A DNA stretch of 64,000 nucleotides. Origin: Melastoma dodecandrum (taxonomy: Eukaryota > Streptophyta > Magnoliopsida > Myrtales > Melastomataceae). Location of the stretch: assembly GCA_029817715.1 (NCBI GenBank), contig JARUPY010000534.1, positions 2,792,501 through 2,856,500 of the forward strand, in the 5' to 3' direction. The notes beneath the pieces are model-generated. The model ran no database searches and was not told the origin of the DNA. It saw only the letters and a list, made by a program, of their open reading frames with translations. This document shows positions 25,758 through 37,079 of this stretch, piece by piece. Position 1 is the stretch's first letter, and each line of letters opens with the position of its first letter. A program made the translations under genes and the position numbers.

Positions 25758-27979
25758 TATACCATCTCATTGACGCCGAACTTCGGGGTGTTACGTCGCT
25801 CTTCAAGCAGCAGAAACTCCATTAGCTACAACGACGGCTTCAGCAACGCTAATAGAGCCAATGACCTGGCTTGTCTTCTGATAAACGACTCCAGAGCTAA
25901 TTATTCGAAGGAGGAAATCTGCAAGATATCCAGGGAACAGTCTGCGTGTTCGGCCAAGACTTTGTTCGCTGAGGAACTGCCCATTGGTCATGGGTGCAGT
26001 TTCACTCAAACCGTTTTCAATGGTAACAGAAAAAACACACTTGGAAATGCTTGTTTCGCTCTCAATGTTCTCGTGAGGTTTGGTTTCGCATCCCTAGGTG
26101 TGAATGTAATGGTGGGAGTCGGGCTTCTTTCCACGCCTTACGCAATAAAAGAAGCGGGTTGGGCAAGTCTCGTGGTTTTAGTGCTCTTCACAATCATATC
26201 CTGGTACACTGCATCACTCATGCGTCACTGCTTCGAAAGCAAAGAAGTTATAATCGCGTACCCCGATCTGGGAGAAGCCGCCTTTGGGAAGTATGGGCGC
26301 CTCTTCATATCTGTGAGTAGCTTCTTCGGCTAATTATTGGTTTTCAATACTCCGTGAAGCATCTTGGTCGTGTTCTATGTTCTGACTGGTCTATTTGTTG
26401 CTCATGCTGCAGATAATTTTGTACACAGAACTGGACGTGAGTGTCTCTACCATCTCTTCATTCGCATTATGCGTCAATATCATTATCTCAATCCATGTTC
26501 TTCATTCCCGCAGTCGTATTGTATGGAGTTCATCATCTTGGAAGGAGACAACCTCACCAGGCTGTTCCCTGGCGTCTCGCTGGAGTGGTCTGGTTTTCAG
26601 CTGGATTCCATGCACTTGTTCAGTATCTTAACTGCCCTGATTGGGCTAACGACCGTTTGTTTGCGGGATCTTCACATTTTATCATACCTCTCGGGTATAA
26701 CTTTAGACTGGCCTTTGCACGTTCTTCGACCAGAGTTTTGCATTCTCTGTCACTTGCTTCTGTTCTTGTAGCTGGGGGAGTTATTGCGACGGCTTTGATC
26801 ATCCTGTGCGTCCTATTTCTGGGTACTGTGGAGGGCATCGGATTCCACAATAGTCCGCAGATTGTTAACTGGAGTGGGATTCCATTTGCGATAGGTGTGT
26901 ATGGATTTTGCTTTTCTGGACACTCTGTGTTCCCGAACATCTATCACTCGATGGCCAATAAGACCAAATTCACCAGCGCGTTGATCATATGGTAGGAACT
27001 CCTCCAGGTTCCTAGTTTACATTCCGTTGTCTTTGTGCACTTAACTTATTCCCTTTTGTCATACAGCTTCATTTTATGCGTCCTTATATATGGGGGTGTT
27101 GCCATCATGGGAAACCTCATGTTCGGTGAAAATACGCTTTCTCAGATAACACTGAATATGCCGGGAAGTGCCTCGACTTCCAAAATTGCTGTATGAACCA
27201 CGGTGAGCATGGAGTTCACCCCGCCCTGCCTTCCGGCATCCATTACTTCCTATTCGAATCGTTCCCTAATCAGCTTGCTCCTTGTTTTTCCTCATGCAGG
27301 TCATCAACCCCTTAACTAAATATCCTTGCACGAGTCTCACTGAGGACTTTCTCTTTTTCATTTATGATGACACTTCGAGTTTTTAATTTACTCAAATCCT
27401 CCTGGTTTCGTTAACGAGATATCCACATATGCGCGGCTGATGAATCCCTTGGTGCGTGGCATAGATGAGCTGCTACCTCCTCGAATCTCGAACAATGTCC
27501 TGTGTTATGTTCTGCTGCGAACGGCACTGGTATTCTCAACAGTCGCGTGTGCGTTCCTCATTCCCTTCTTCGGTAACAATCCGATCCCCCTCACTGCATT
27601 TTAAGCCACGAAGCAATCCCTGTAGATATAACTGCTAACAGGTCGTGATTCGATTTTCAATCGCAATTTTCCTGATAATTCCGCATCTGAGCCAAATATA
27701 CTGCCACTACTCTTACATCGCAGGTCTCATGATGGCCCTGATCGGTTCCCTCCTAAGCATTCTTGTGGTAGGGGTGGTTCTCCTGTCATCTTTTAGCTTG
27801 TGCATGAATCTCCTCCATTACCTCTTCGCATTATTCAAAGAGCGGAATCCTACAGAACATTTCTTTGCAGTTCTCTTTCTCTCTGTCAAACCTTAAACGT
27901 TCTGCTTTCGATCCAGGCTGTAATAATGCCGGCCTTGTGCTTCCTGAGCATAAAGGGGAGGAAAGCTACAAGGACGCAG

Positions 27980-28561
27980 GTAACACCCATCTGGCCTGTT
28001 AAATTAATTACCCTCTCGTTCGGTTGCAGGCAGAAACGTAACTTTGGGCCCATGAGCTTTACATTTCTGCGATCGTCCTTACCAACACAAACAGGGGGAG
28101 ACAGCAATGAATGGGGTGGTCCCAAACCCAACCCCAAGTAGTTGGATGGAAATGTCCGGAGGAGGATCATTCCCCATTCTTACACGCATAGACTTATCCC
28201 ACGATATTTTGTTTGGACTCTTTTGTTACTAAATTTTTAGATGTTGCATCGCATTCGCATACAAGCGACTAACACTGACTTCGATCGGGACTATTTCAAA
28301 AATGACGTTAAATGAATTTTAAAAATTATTTAATAAAATATTTTTTTGACAAATATTATCATCAAATAATTTAACAACAAAATCAGGGTGCATTTGCATT
28401 TAACAAACCATTTAAAATTGTACATATATTCATAATGATGATGCATCCTCCTATTAGGACATAGCCTAATTACCCACGATGCTATTAAATAATATTTATC
28501 ATCTACACTCCACTGGGCATCGTCCGGAACCCTCCGCCTAATTAATTAGCCGTGCTTAAAG
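27980..28561. other. Intergenic between AVT1 relic and VQ gene
   Basis: The two loci converge here. The final AVT1 exon was expected in the first 200 bases but nothing matching was recognised. The rest is AT-rich and without features. Confidence 0.5.
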
Positions 28562-29017
28562 TTAACCAGTGTGCTCCACGAACAAGCTCCGCGGCAGGAA
28601 CTCCGACAAGCACTCCAGCATCCTCGGGCTTATGAACCCCTCCTCCTCCTCCGCCAGCTCCTCCCACCCAGGGACCTCCCCCATCGGGCCTCCCCCAGCC
28701 CCGTGGACCGCAGTTCCTCCACAACGGTCTTGGTCGTGGCCCGGACAAAGTTCCTCGTACGTGACCGGATCACCACCCGAGGATTCCAGCCCAGCGTGGA
28801 ACGTCATGGGTTCATCGGGGAACTCGGAGTCCTGACCGGTGAGGCGCTGGACCAGGTCCCTGAAGCTGGAGGCGCTGGTGCTGACCCTCATGGGGTTGGA
28901 GATGTAGACGACCTTCACCGGCTTCTTCCCTCTCTTGTCATGCTTCGCGGTGGTATTCTTTGCCGGGGACAGCTTCTTCCTCGCGACGACGCGGCCATGT
29001 ACGCCCAAGTCGTCCAT
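28562..29017 (-). CDS. VQ-motif protein, SIB1/SIB2-like
   Basis: Single-exon gene of 151 residues. The VQ motif is FRDLVQRLTG (FxxxVQxLTG) at about residues 52-61, directly after KPVKVVYISNPMRVSTSAS, the sequence context typical of sigma-factor-binding proteins SIB1 and SIB2. The C-terminal half is acidic (WEELAEEEEGF) and ends in a hydrophobic LECLSEFLPRSLF. Family members bind WRKY33-type factors in the nucleus and plastid sigma factors, and modulate defence responses. The N-terminus MDDLGVHGRVVARKK is basic, but a plastid signal is not obvious. The start is the only in-frame ATG before the conserved region. Lack of introns is normal for VQ genes. Confidence 0.9.
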   Translation of the reverse strand: MDDLGVHGRVVARKKLSPAKNTTAKHDKRGKKPVKVVYISNPMRVSTSASSFRDLVQRLTGQDSEFPDEPMTFHAGLESSGGDPVTYEELCPGHDQDRCGGTAVHGAGGGPMGEVPGWEELAEEEEGFISPRMLECLSEFLPRSLFVEHTG

Positions 29018-29661
29018 CTTCTCGGGTCGTTACCTCTCTCCAGAAGGGTCGTAATTGAAAAGGAAGAAAGAAAATTAACAGTTTGGAGGGGGGGGAGAGA
29101 ATTTAGTATATGTACATGATACGAGTGGTCTACATCGAGGATGGCGAGCAGACGGGGGACGTGGCACGAACTGCCGAAACGGTGTTCCGTACTACACTTT
29201 GCTAACGGATTATAGTGTGCGTGTGTTGTTCAAAGTTGAAACTCGTTGCTTCGAGTATTTTCATGGTATTTTGGGACATACATACATACACGTGGTACTG
29301 TTGGACTCAATGATGGATTTTATACATCTATTTTTAATTTTTGAGGGGGAAAACATGAGTTACGTGCTAATTAATCCCTCCCCATGGAGGATGATTGTGG
29401 TGGTGGATTTTCCCCGGGTCAGTCACGTGGGGTTGACTCCCACCCCTAGACTTCCAATCATTTGGAGCGTTGTGAGACGACACATTCCTCCCCCGCTCCC
29501 CCCCCCCTCCCACCACCACACGATCAGATCGGGAAACCCGGCTCGGTGACGTGGCTCTGCAAACGTCACGACAGAGTTGCAGAAAAGGTTTCGGTCGGAA
29601 ATACATGAAGTTGCTGTAATATAAATAGTAATATTTTTGACATGTAATGCTCCTGACAATT
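29018..29661. other. Intergenic, VQ gene 5' flank
   Basis: Upstream region of the minus-strand VQ gene, including a G run near 29086-29094 and a C-rich stretch near 29490-29510. No gene or repeat was recognised. Confidence 0.45.
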
Positions 29662-30010
29662 CAAATTTAGGCAAATTATCAATTTTTTTCTCAACCTATA
29701 AGCCAACTTTCTTCCGTGCTATATCGTTTAAAAAGTTTTAATTGTGGCCCAATCTCCATTTTATTTTTTGATTTAGCCTAATACCCGACGTCCGTTAAGC
29801 ACTGCAGACGTGTCGTTGACGGACATTTACGATGTCCTACGTGGCTCTATTTTTTTTCGGGGAAACGTTACGTGGCCAAAATTGAGAAATGCACGTTAGA
29901 TATATTATAACGCAAGGAAAGAAATTGAAAAAGAAATTGAGATTAGGGTTTGTTTGTAATTTTTGTCCTCCTTGTCCGTGTTCATCTGGGTGGGTTGTTC
30001 TTGGCCGTGT
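29662..30010 (+). repeat. Left inverted repeat of the Pack-MULE-like element
   Basis: Pairs with 30477-30749. About 70 bases near 29890-29970 have no partner in the right arm, which explains the length difference. Confidence 0.75.
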
Positions 30011-30089
30011 TCATCTGTACTCCACACACAAACCCAACTCTTACTTTTGCTCCTCAAAGAAACCACCATATGCAGGGCTTTCAACAGCT

Positions 30090-30476
30090 TCTTACCTAGC
30101 TACTCAACCGCGTCCCCCCAGCCCCTCAGGATCGACTCCGTCTACGTCCGCTTCCCCGGTGGTCATCGCGGCCAGCGGTTCCCGGAGTCCTTGACCCTCG
30201 TTTACCTCCCCAGGATTAGCGAGGCTGGGCTCGAGATCGACCGGACGAAGGTCTGGCCGGACGCCCCGGCCTTCGTCACCCTCCACCGCGTCAGGGACGA
30301 TGATGGGGTCTCGTATGGTTGTAGGGACAAGGTATGAGCCGGGGTGGGGCTTCGATTCGAGGTTTATCTAGGGGATGAGAAGATCTTGAAGGGGACTTTC
30401 AGGAAGGAGGGGAGCGCGGGAAAGGGGTGGAAGGTGAAGTGCCGATGTGCGATGGAGAGGGAGTCGGCTATGAGGG
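30090..30476 (+). pseudogene. Captured fragment of an At1g01500-like gene
   Basis: The plus-strand frame reads SVYVRFPGG, SLTLVYLPRISEAGLEIDRT, PAFVTLHRVRDD and, further on, LRFEVYLGDEKILKGTFRKE. This pattern fits the plant family of unknown function typified by At1g01500. TGA in GACAAGGTATGAGCC (near 30333) sits where the open frame should continue, consistent with a CGA to TGA change. There is no start or end of its own. Family assignment is from memory and moderate. Confidence 0.6.
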
Positions 30477-30749
30477 AACACGGCCAAGAACAACCCAGAT
30501 GAACACGGACAAGATGAACACGTACAAGTTCTCAATTTTGGCCATGTAACGTTTACCTAAAAAAATAGAGCCACGTAAGACATCGTAAATGTCCGTCAAC
30601 GACACGTCTGCAGCGCTTAACGGATGTCGGGTATTATGCCAAATCAAAAAATAAAATGGAGATTGGGTCATAACTAAAACTTTTTAAACGATATGCCAGA
30701 AAGTTGACCAATAGGTTGAGCCAAAAATCGATAATTTGTCTAAAAATTT
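30477..30749 (-). repeat. Right inverted repeat of the Pack-MULE-like element
   Basis: Inverted copy of the left arm, running from GAACACGGCCAAGAACAACC to GATAATTTGTCTAAAAATTT. Confidence 0.75.
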
Positions 30750-32084
30750 AATACGTAAACTTGATTTGGACGTGTACTGCTCAGTTATGATGGTGATTTT
30801 TTAATATTAAAAATTAATATTTAATATCACGAGATATCTTCACGGATTGATCACCCCTTGTTTGGTCCTTGGAATTTTTCTTGCGAAAAAATTATCAATC
30901 ACACGGTGTTTGTCTGTTTACCGTCTTTCGGCTTCCAACCAACCGGGAAAGGCCTACCTGGTCGTGTTCTTAGGCTTTCACCTACGTGTGACGTCAAGAA
31001 TTCGCCCGAATGTTTCGGGTTTGAATATTAGTAGACGTGCTATTCAGAAAATTCTTAATTATTAAAAAAAAAATCACGGGTGAATTCAAAACTCGAGCAT
31101 CCATCGCCCCAAGTCATAATATACACATTTGCCAATTTTGTTAATTTCAGTACCAAAAAAAAAAGAGGGAATGATTCAAAATTCTAAAAAAGAAATTCAG
31201 AAAAAGCTGTTTATAATTACGAGTCTATAATATTGCTAGTAATCTCGTAAATTCGTTGTTTGTTTTAAAAAATTTGAACGTTACAACGAGGAGTCTAAAT
31301 AATATTTGATGAATTTTAAAATATTTGACCATAAATACAACAAACTTGTTCGCCATTTTGCCACGTCATGCGTTCACTTGAGAGAATCTCTCTGCTCGAA
31401 AATGGGGCATCAACACGTTTAAGGTATATACGAAGTCCATTGGGCAGCCTCATTGTTCGAGCAACTGTTTCAAGAACTGACTCTCCTCATCAGTCGCTAC
31501 GATCCAAGTCAATTACCGAATCCCCACGTGATGGTTGTGCGTGCTGTAAAAATTGCGTTGAAGTTCGGACTGTTCCCGAGGTTTGTCTGTTTCCCGTTCG
31601 CTTGTGTGATAAAAGACTTTGAATACAAGACAAAGAAGCCTCCCCCAACACTACTGTAACCGGTTAACAATACGTTCCCTTTCGCCTCGACCCAGAAAAG
31701 TCAAAACTTACTCCGGTAATCCTTTGACCCTCCTGCCCAATTAATTAGGGTTGGTCGATTTCCTCCTGCCTCTTCCCTTTCCTCGGATTGCTGGGGGAGG
31801 TCTTCGTGTTCGAGTTGGAGGAGGGATCGTGTTTTTTGTTTGGTTATTTGTGGACGATAGGTTAGTTTCTATCGGTTTCTGCTGTTTGTTGTGGTTTGGA
31901 TTAAGGAAGAGGAGATTGGGAAGCTGGTCAAGATTGGATTTTTCCTGTTGGGTTTGTGACCCAGAAGTTGTGGTTGTGTGTTGGAGGGACAAGTTTCGGG
32001 GATTAGCATAGAGACCATCCTGGGTCAAGCTAAGAGTGGGTAGGTGGCGGTGTTGATGGCGGTTGTGGATGATGGTAGCGGTTG
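30750..32084. other. Intergenic and TGA-gene 5' region
   Basis: AT-rich until about 31,350. From about 31,740 the sequence is G-rich and probably belongs to the transcribed leader of the TGA gene. No other feature was recognised. Confidence 0.45.
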
Positions 32085-35000
32085 ATGAGTAGCAGGAATG
32101 CTAGAGCTGGTGTTGGAGGTGAGAATAAAGCATTGAATGGAATGCCGAGCTTCGCAAATCAGTTTTCCCCCATCGAGTTCTATGTAAGTCTTCTCCAATT
32201 GGTTATATTATCTTACAACTCATTGCCCGAATTGCACTTGCATTGTTGGTTTTATATACGTGGGACTTTTTAAGTATGTACCACTTGGTGGTGCCGGCTT
32301 TCTCGTAACAAAAAAAAAGAGGTTTTTAGCTTGGTGGGTGGTCGATCATTAAAGTTGTTTCTCGCTCTGTGCATGCTCATCTTGTTGGAAGCTGCTTGTT
32401 TTTCGATCTTGTGGTTGTTGAACTGGATACTGAAGTTATTGCTCATTCAAGTGTAGAATTTTAGTTTTGGGAAACGTTTTTTGCCAAAATATAGGAGTTC
32501 CTGTCACCTTCTGCACAAATGTGAAGTGTGGTATTGTAGATACACTATTGTTTTGGCCTTTGGTTACCTGTTCATTTAATTGGGTGATTTTCATTTGGTG
32601 AGCCTAGCCATGCGATTGGTGATTGTTCCTGAACTTTTAATTTGGCTGTTTCTTAAAGACGAAAATTTCAGAGTATTCCATGACGTGTATGCTTGTGACT
32701 TGCGAGAGACTCTCTTGGCCATTGTGTAGTGTAAACTTTGATTAGTGTTCATTCCATCAGCTTTATTTTGTTACATTACCTCAAAGGCATTATGCTTTAT
32801 ATGTTATACAGATTCATCCTTTCCTATAATTCAGTTCAATTATTCTCAGGGTGCCACAAGGAGATTCTATCCGCTCTTCTCAGATGACCGATTTTCACCA
32901 GTCCCTTGGGTTCCGCATAGAGAATGTCATTGACCTCAGTAGAAGTGCGTTCTTTGCAGTTGCATAGTTGGTTAAAGCTCAATCATGCAATCTTTTGATA
33001 TGTAATGTTGAATGGTGGTGCTTTGCTTCTCATAATATTGACAAATGAAGATGATGATATGGAAACTGAAATTCTTGTGCGCCCTTGTTTGGTTTTTTGG
33101 CACAGCTGCCAAACAACACGGGGTCTTGTTCACATTTTTTGGTGTTTGTGGGGATTTCAGGCGCTATGCCCGCATGTCTATCTACTTGATGTGCTGATCG
33201 ACTTTAACATTCTTGTTTCTATTTGATGTCATTTCAACGCTTATGCTTTTCCATGTTCCCCGTATGTCTTGTCTTATTTTGTACTGGAAGGTTTAAGTGA
33301 TTCTTAAGTATGTTCCGAATAATCAGTGATTAAATAATGTGTACAGATCCTGTTTATAATCAGATGAAATCTGGTGTATTTATGGCCAATTCTCAGTTTG
33401 GCACTTCTCTAGACTTGGTTTCTGTGCCTAGTAGCCGGCGCGAAAATTGGGGAGAATCCAATGCGGCAGAGTCAAGTCCCAGGACGGATACTTCAGCTGA
33501 TGATGTTGGGGACAAGAACCAAAGGGTGAGGACCTTTCTCTCCTTTGGGTCGACCTGCTTTGCAATTGTAGAGTGATGACTGTTCATTCAGTTCCCGCTT
33601 ATATTACTCGATCATTGATGCAAACCCATGGGAGTGATTCTCTTTTTTTGTTATCTTTTTATTGGATATCCATTAAGCTGCTGTACCATCTCAATAAAAT
33701 GCAGCTTGAAGGTGGCCTATTGACAGCAACTACTGCCTCCGATTCAACTGACATGTCAAAAGAAAAGGCCGTGGATCAAAAGGTCAGAAAAAATTTGTGT
33801 TTCAGCATCATTTGGCATTGTGTTTCTGGTTCGTAATCATTCAGCTGACTTATCATTGCATGTGGAAGACCTTAAGGAGGCTCAGTCAAAACCGTGAAGC
33901 TGCCAGGAAAAGTAGATTACGGAAGAAGGTTTGTGACATGCTCTGAATCCCTCCCGTTCATGTTGTCCAACTTGTTTTCATTTTTCTTTTTCTTGCAGGC
34001 TTATGTTCAGCAACTGGAGAGCAGCCGGCTTAAACTCACACAGTTAGAGCAAGAGTTGCAACGAGCCCGCCAACAGGTTTATTTTTCTTGTTTCTTGGGC
34101 CACACATGCTTATTTACTGTCATAATTCTATTTTAGGGTGTTATCCGATCATAACTTTCTTCCAAAATCTGTTTTAGGGTATCTTCATCTCAAGCACTGG
34201 AGACCAATCCCAGTCAATGAGTGGAAATGGTAATTGCCTAGAGAGAGAGAGAGAGAGAGAGAGAGAGCCAGTGATTCTTTAACTGAAGTACTGTAGGTAA
34301 ATTAGGATGTAAGTATGCAATACTATAATTGGATATAATGATCACACAGTCTCTTGTCCATTTTTTCCTCCAGGACCTGTGGCCTTCGATGGTGAATATG
34401 CTCGGTGGCTTGAGGACCACAACAAGCTGATCAGTGAGCTGAAAAATGCAGTGAACTCGCATGCTGGCGACACAGAGTTGCGGATAGTTGTAGACAACGT
34501 GACGGCACATTTCAACGATATTTTTAGGCTGAAAACTGCTGCTGCAAAAGCTGACGTGTTCCATATTTTGTCGGGAATGTGGAAGACCCCAGCCGAGCGC
34601 TGTTTTTTGTGGATTGGTGGTTTTCGTTCATCAGAGCTGCTCAAGGTATGAGAAACAACTCCTACAGCTTAATATTATCTCAACACCCCGATAGTACCAT
34701 CTCCTTAAGAATATGTAATACAGAACTCTGGCTTTGTTCGTGTTGGCCAGTTCCTGATGAAACAGCTCGAGCCTCTTACGGAGCAACAATCAGTGAGCAT
34801 ATCCAACTTGCAGCAATCATCTCAGCAAGCAGAAGATGCCTTGTCCCAAGGGATGGACGCGTTACAACAGTCTTTGGCGGAGACCCTAGCCAATGGCACG
34901 CCTAACAATACTGGGTCCTCTGGCAACGTTGCGAATTACATGGGTCAGATGGCCATGGCAATGGGTAAACTTGGAACTCTCGAGAATTTCCTCCTTCAGG

Positions 35001-35260
35001 TAATATCAGCATTGCCAGGCTATGGGCACTCGCCGTTATCCCTATTTTGTCGGCGAGGTCAAGCAATCCATTTATTTAACATCTGCTTTCTCCCTCCCGG
35101 AACCAATGGCCAGGCTGACAATCTGCGTCAACAGACCCTGCAGCAAATGCACAGGAAACTCACGACACGGCAGTCTGCGCGTGCTCTTATCGCGATGCAT
35201 GATCACTCCTCCTGTCTTCGTGCACTCAGCTCGTTATGGCTTGCCCGACCTCGTGAATGA
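32085..35260 (+). CDS. TGA bZIP transcription factor, clade II (TGA2/TGA2.1-like)
   Basis: Nuclear bZIP factor that binds as-1/TGACG elements and works with NPR1 in salicylate responses. Ten exons (32085-32183, 32884-32944, 33347-33525, 33705-33782, 33869-33928, 33999-34076, 34178-34229, 34374-34645, 34751-34999, 35114-35260) keep phase and give 424 residues. The long N-terminus carries GMPSF and QSLGFRI as in tobacco TGA2.1. Then ENWGESN and SPRTDTS; the basic region NREAARKSRLRKKAYVQQLE and leucine zipper; and the DOG1-type domain with FHILSGMWKTPAERCFLWIG, SQGMDALQQSLAETLANG and YMGQMAMAMGKLGTLE, ending LRALSSLWLARPRE. Departures from family consensus: Ser for Ala just before the basic region (LSQNREAA), Lys for Val in MHRKLTTRQ, and HDHSSCLRAL where YFSRLRAL is usual. 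The start ATG follows an in-frame stop. Confidence 0.95.
34240..34267 (+). repeat. (GA)n microsatellite
   Basis: About 14 GA units in the intron between TGA exons 7 and 8. Confidence 0.9.
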
Positions 35261-35817
35261 AATGAATCTGTGGCAATAAGCTTGGCCAGCGGCTCCTTTG
35301 TCGACTGGCGTAATTTGTGCTGACGCCAATCACGGGCTTTCTCCCCTACGCCGCCTGATCAAGAGAAACAATGTTAGCAGATGAGATTGAGATGTTAGTG
35401 TGATAGAATGTGACCCGGGGTTGTGACGCCTAGATATGTTGTTTTCTACTGTGTAAAGATGGGGCGATTCATCAACGGTTTGCGTATTTATGTACATTAT
35501 CATCAGAACCAGCTAGAATTGTAGACTGTAAGGCCATCACAGTGGTGGGTGATTGTATTGTACCTCCTGAATCAGGTGAGTTTCTTTCTCCTGTAAAAGT
35601 CCCACTAAAATGTTCCTGTGTGGGAGATCAAAAACGGACAAATGCAACAGATGACGGAGCCATATTAAGTATTTGGCCAGGACAGTCGGACGAGGAGGAG
35701 AGCAGTGTGTTTCGGCGCCTCGTTCGATCGTCCTCAACCCGTTCGACGAAATTCCCCTGAGACCCTCTTGCCCGTTTCTTGCAGGGGACTTTGGACTCTC
35801 GCCGGAGGAGGGTAAGG

Positions 35818-36507
35818 ATGCCGCACAAGACTCGGCCGATGGCAGCGCTGGTGCTGTTCATAGGGCTGAACGCCGTGTTGGTCTCGACCATCGAGCCTGT
35901 CTCCGATTTCGTCTGCTTCCTCCCTTTCTGGGACAGACGGGTAAAAGTTCTTCCGCCCCTCCTCCCTCCACTTTTGAATTATGTTACCCTGGACGATCCT
36001 TCCCTTTCGCCGTGGAGGAACTTATTTTGGTCTTAATGTATACATTTCTTCTGTAAAAGATTTTGTCTTTAGTCTTTTCCTGGTGATAAGTACCATAATA
36101 AGAGAGGATTTTGTTGATTCGATCCGACGTGGGGGGATTTATGGCTCTAGTGCTGTTGTTCTAGGATATCTGGGTTTATCTCCTTCCTGATTTAAGCTTC
36201 TTGCGGTGCGGTGGGTTTTTGCTTGGTGCTATGTTCTGGAGTCCTTCATCTTCGAAAGTGCCACACCACACCGTTTGGCCCACCTTTAGTTCATTCTTTT
36301 TAAAATCTCTCCATAAAGAAAACTTAGTAGAAAATCGGGTTTCTGCTTCGGTGTGTTTACTCCCATGTCCCTGGTCTTTATGTTAATCAATCGCTTTTTG
36401 TCACCATTTGCTGCTCTTAACATGTCCATGTTATTTAGAGAGAACGTCGCCATCGAGAACGAGAGGTTGCTTTGCTGAATAGGTCCTCAACGAGATCACC
36501 ATCTTAA
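35818..36507 (+). CDS. Small single-pass membrane protein (63 aa)
   Basis: Two exons, 35818-35940 and 36439-36507, joined by a GT-AG intron of 498 bases in phase. The protein begins MPHKTRPMAALVLFIGLNAV, a short positive start and one transmembrane helix. It continues with a second hydrophobic turn, SDFVCFLPFWDRR, and a highly charged tail RERRHRERE, ending at a TAA. I recall short plant proteins of the form PVYDFVCFLPYWERRRE with this layout, of unknown function. The match of the exon 2 tail to the expected RERR pattern supports the splice. No domain is known to me, so no function is proposed. The region 35261-35817 before it holds the TGA 3' UTR and this gene's leader. Confidence 0.65.
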
Positions 36508-37079
36508 GAGAGCCGCCTGGTCATCTTCCATTGTTATACTAACATCGTAAGAGGCTGTCACGGTCTGAACTGCTTTTGGCCTATACTTGTTCAGTTTGTT
36601 TAGAGATAGAGGTCTACGTGAATAAGAAAGTCTTGATGTGCGAATTTTCTGGGTATTTAATCTGCAGTCGTGACAGTTACCTGTACCCGGGTTCTCTTGA
36701 AATGTGCTGACCTGCTGGTATTTTCGCATGTGACGGACACGACTATATAACATAGATATCTCCTTTGGTATATGCTGACTTTGCATTGAGCACTTTGTGC
36801 TGAGGTAGTTAACCTATTTTGTGGGAAATGTACTCCTTGCTGGGAATATTATCTGCTAAATACACAGGCATCACTATGGTGCATGATTTCTTTCTTTTTG
36901 TCTGCCATGAGCCCGAATAGGAACTGTTAAACATATCACCTGAGATAGACGAGGTCTGAATGAGCTGGTGATGCCAGAGTTGTCTCTGGTTCATCAATGA
37001 TTCGTGTTCCTTAGGATGTGAAATTCCTGCTGGTGTTGCTATTTTTCTTTGTCGGCTGGATTGAGGCCAACTCGGAGAC
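36508..37079. other. Intergenic / 3' flank of the small membrane gene
   Basis: Probably 3' UTR and spacer. Open frames are short and without recognisable motifs. Confidence 0.4.

Larger units (their letters stand above)
20640..27979 (+). pseudogene. AVT1-type vacuolar amino-acid transporter, broken by a copia insertion
   Basis: Recognisable exons of an amino acid/auxin permease family transporter: 20640-20839 (acidic N-terminus), 20888-20908 continued at 25763-26023, 26098-26312, 26413-26436, 26514-26694, 26772-26991, 27067-27202, 27301 onward, about 27425-27572, 27723-27767 and 27917-27979. Hallmarks are [54 protein letters not shown] and LMMALIGSLLSILV. Lesions: an extra G in the G run near 20707-20711 shifts the acidic N-terminus; exon 1 ends in a TAG without a good donor; exon 2 is split by the retroelement; TGA at 27194-27196 replaces the Trp usual in KIAVWTTV; the exon at 27301 decays after VINPLTKY; no final exon was found. 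Intact family members act on the vacuolar membrane. Confidence 0.88.
29662..30749. mobile_element. Pack-MULE-like element carrying a host gene fragment
   Basis: Sequence from about 29662 to 30010 is repeated in inverted orientation at about 30477-30749. Matching blocks include GCAAATTATC with GATAATTTGTC, CTCAACCTAT with ATAGGTTGAG, the GACGTGTCGTTGACGGACATTTACGATGTC-type block (near 29805), and TCCGTGTTCATCTGGGT. Between the arms is GC-rich sequence encoding part of a plant gene unlike its AT-rich surroundings. That is the arrangement of a Pack-MULE. No clear target duplication was found. Confidence 0.75.

Noticed and set aside
28571..29119. 182-codon plus-strand open frame
   Set aside because: Antisense to the VQ gene, whose minus-strand reading has a clear VQ motif.
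30104..30671. Intact gene in the Pack-MULE region
   Set aside because: The frame carries an internal TGA and lacks start and end; the inverted arms explain its isolated position.
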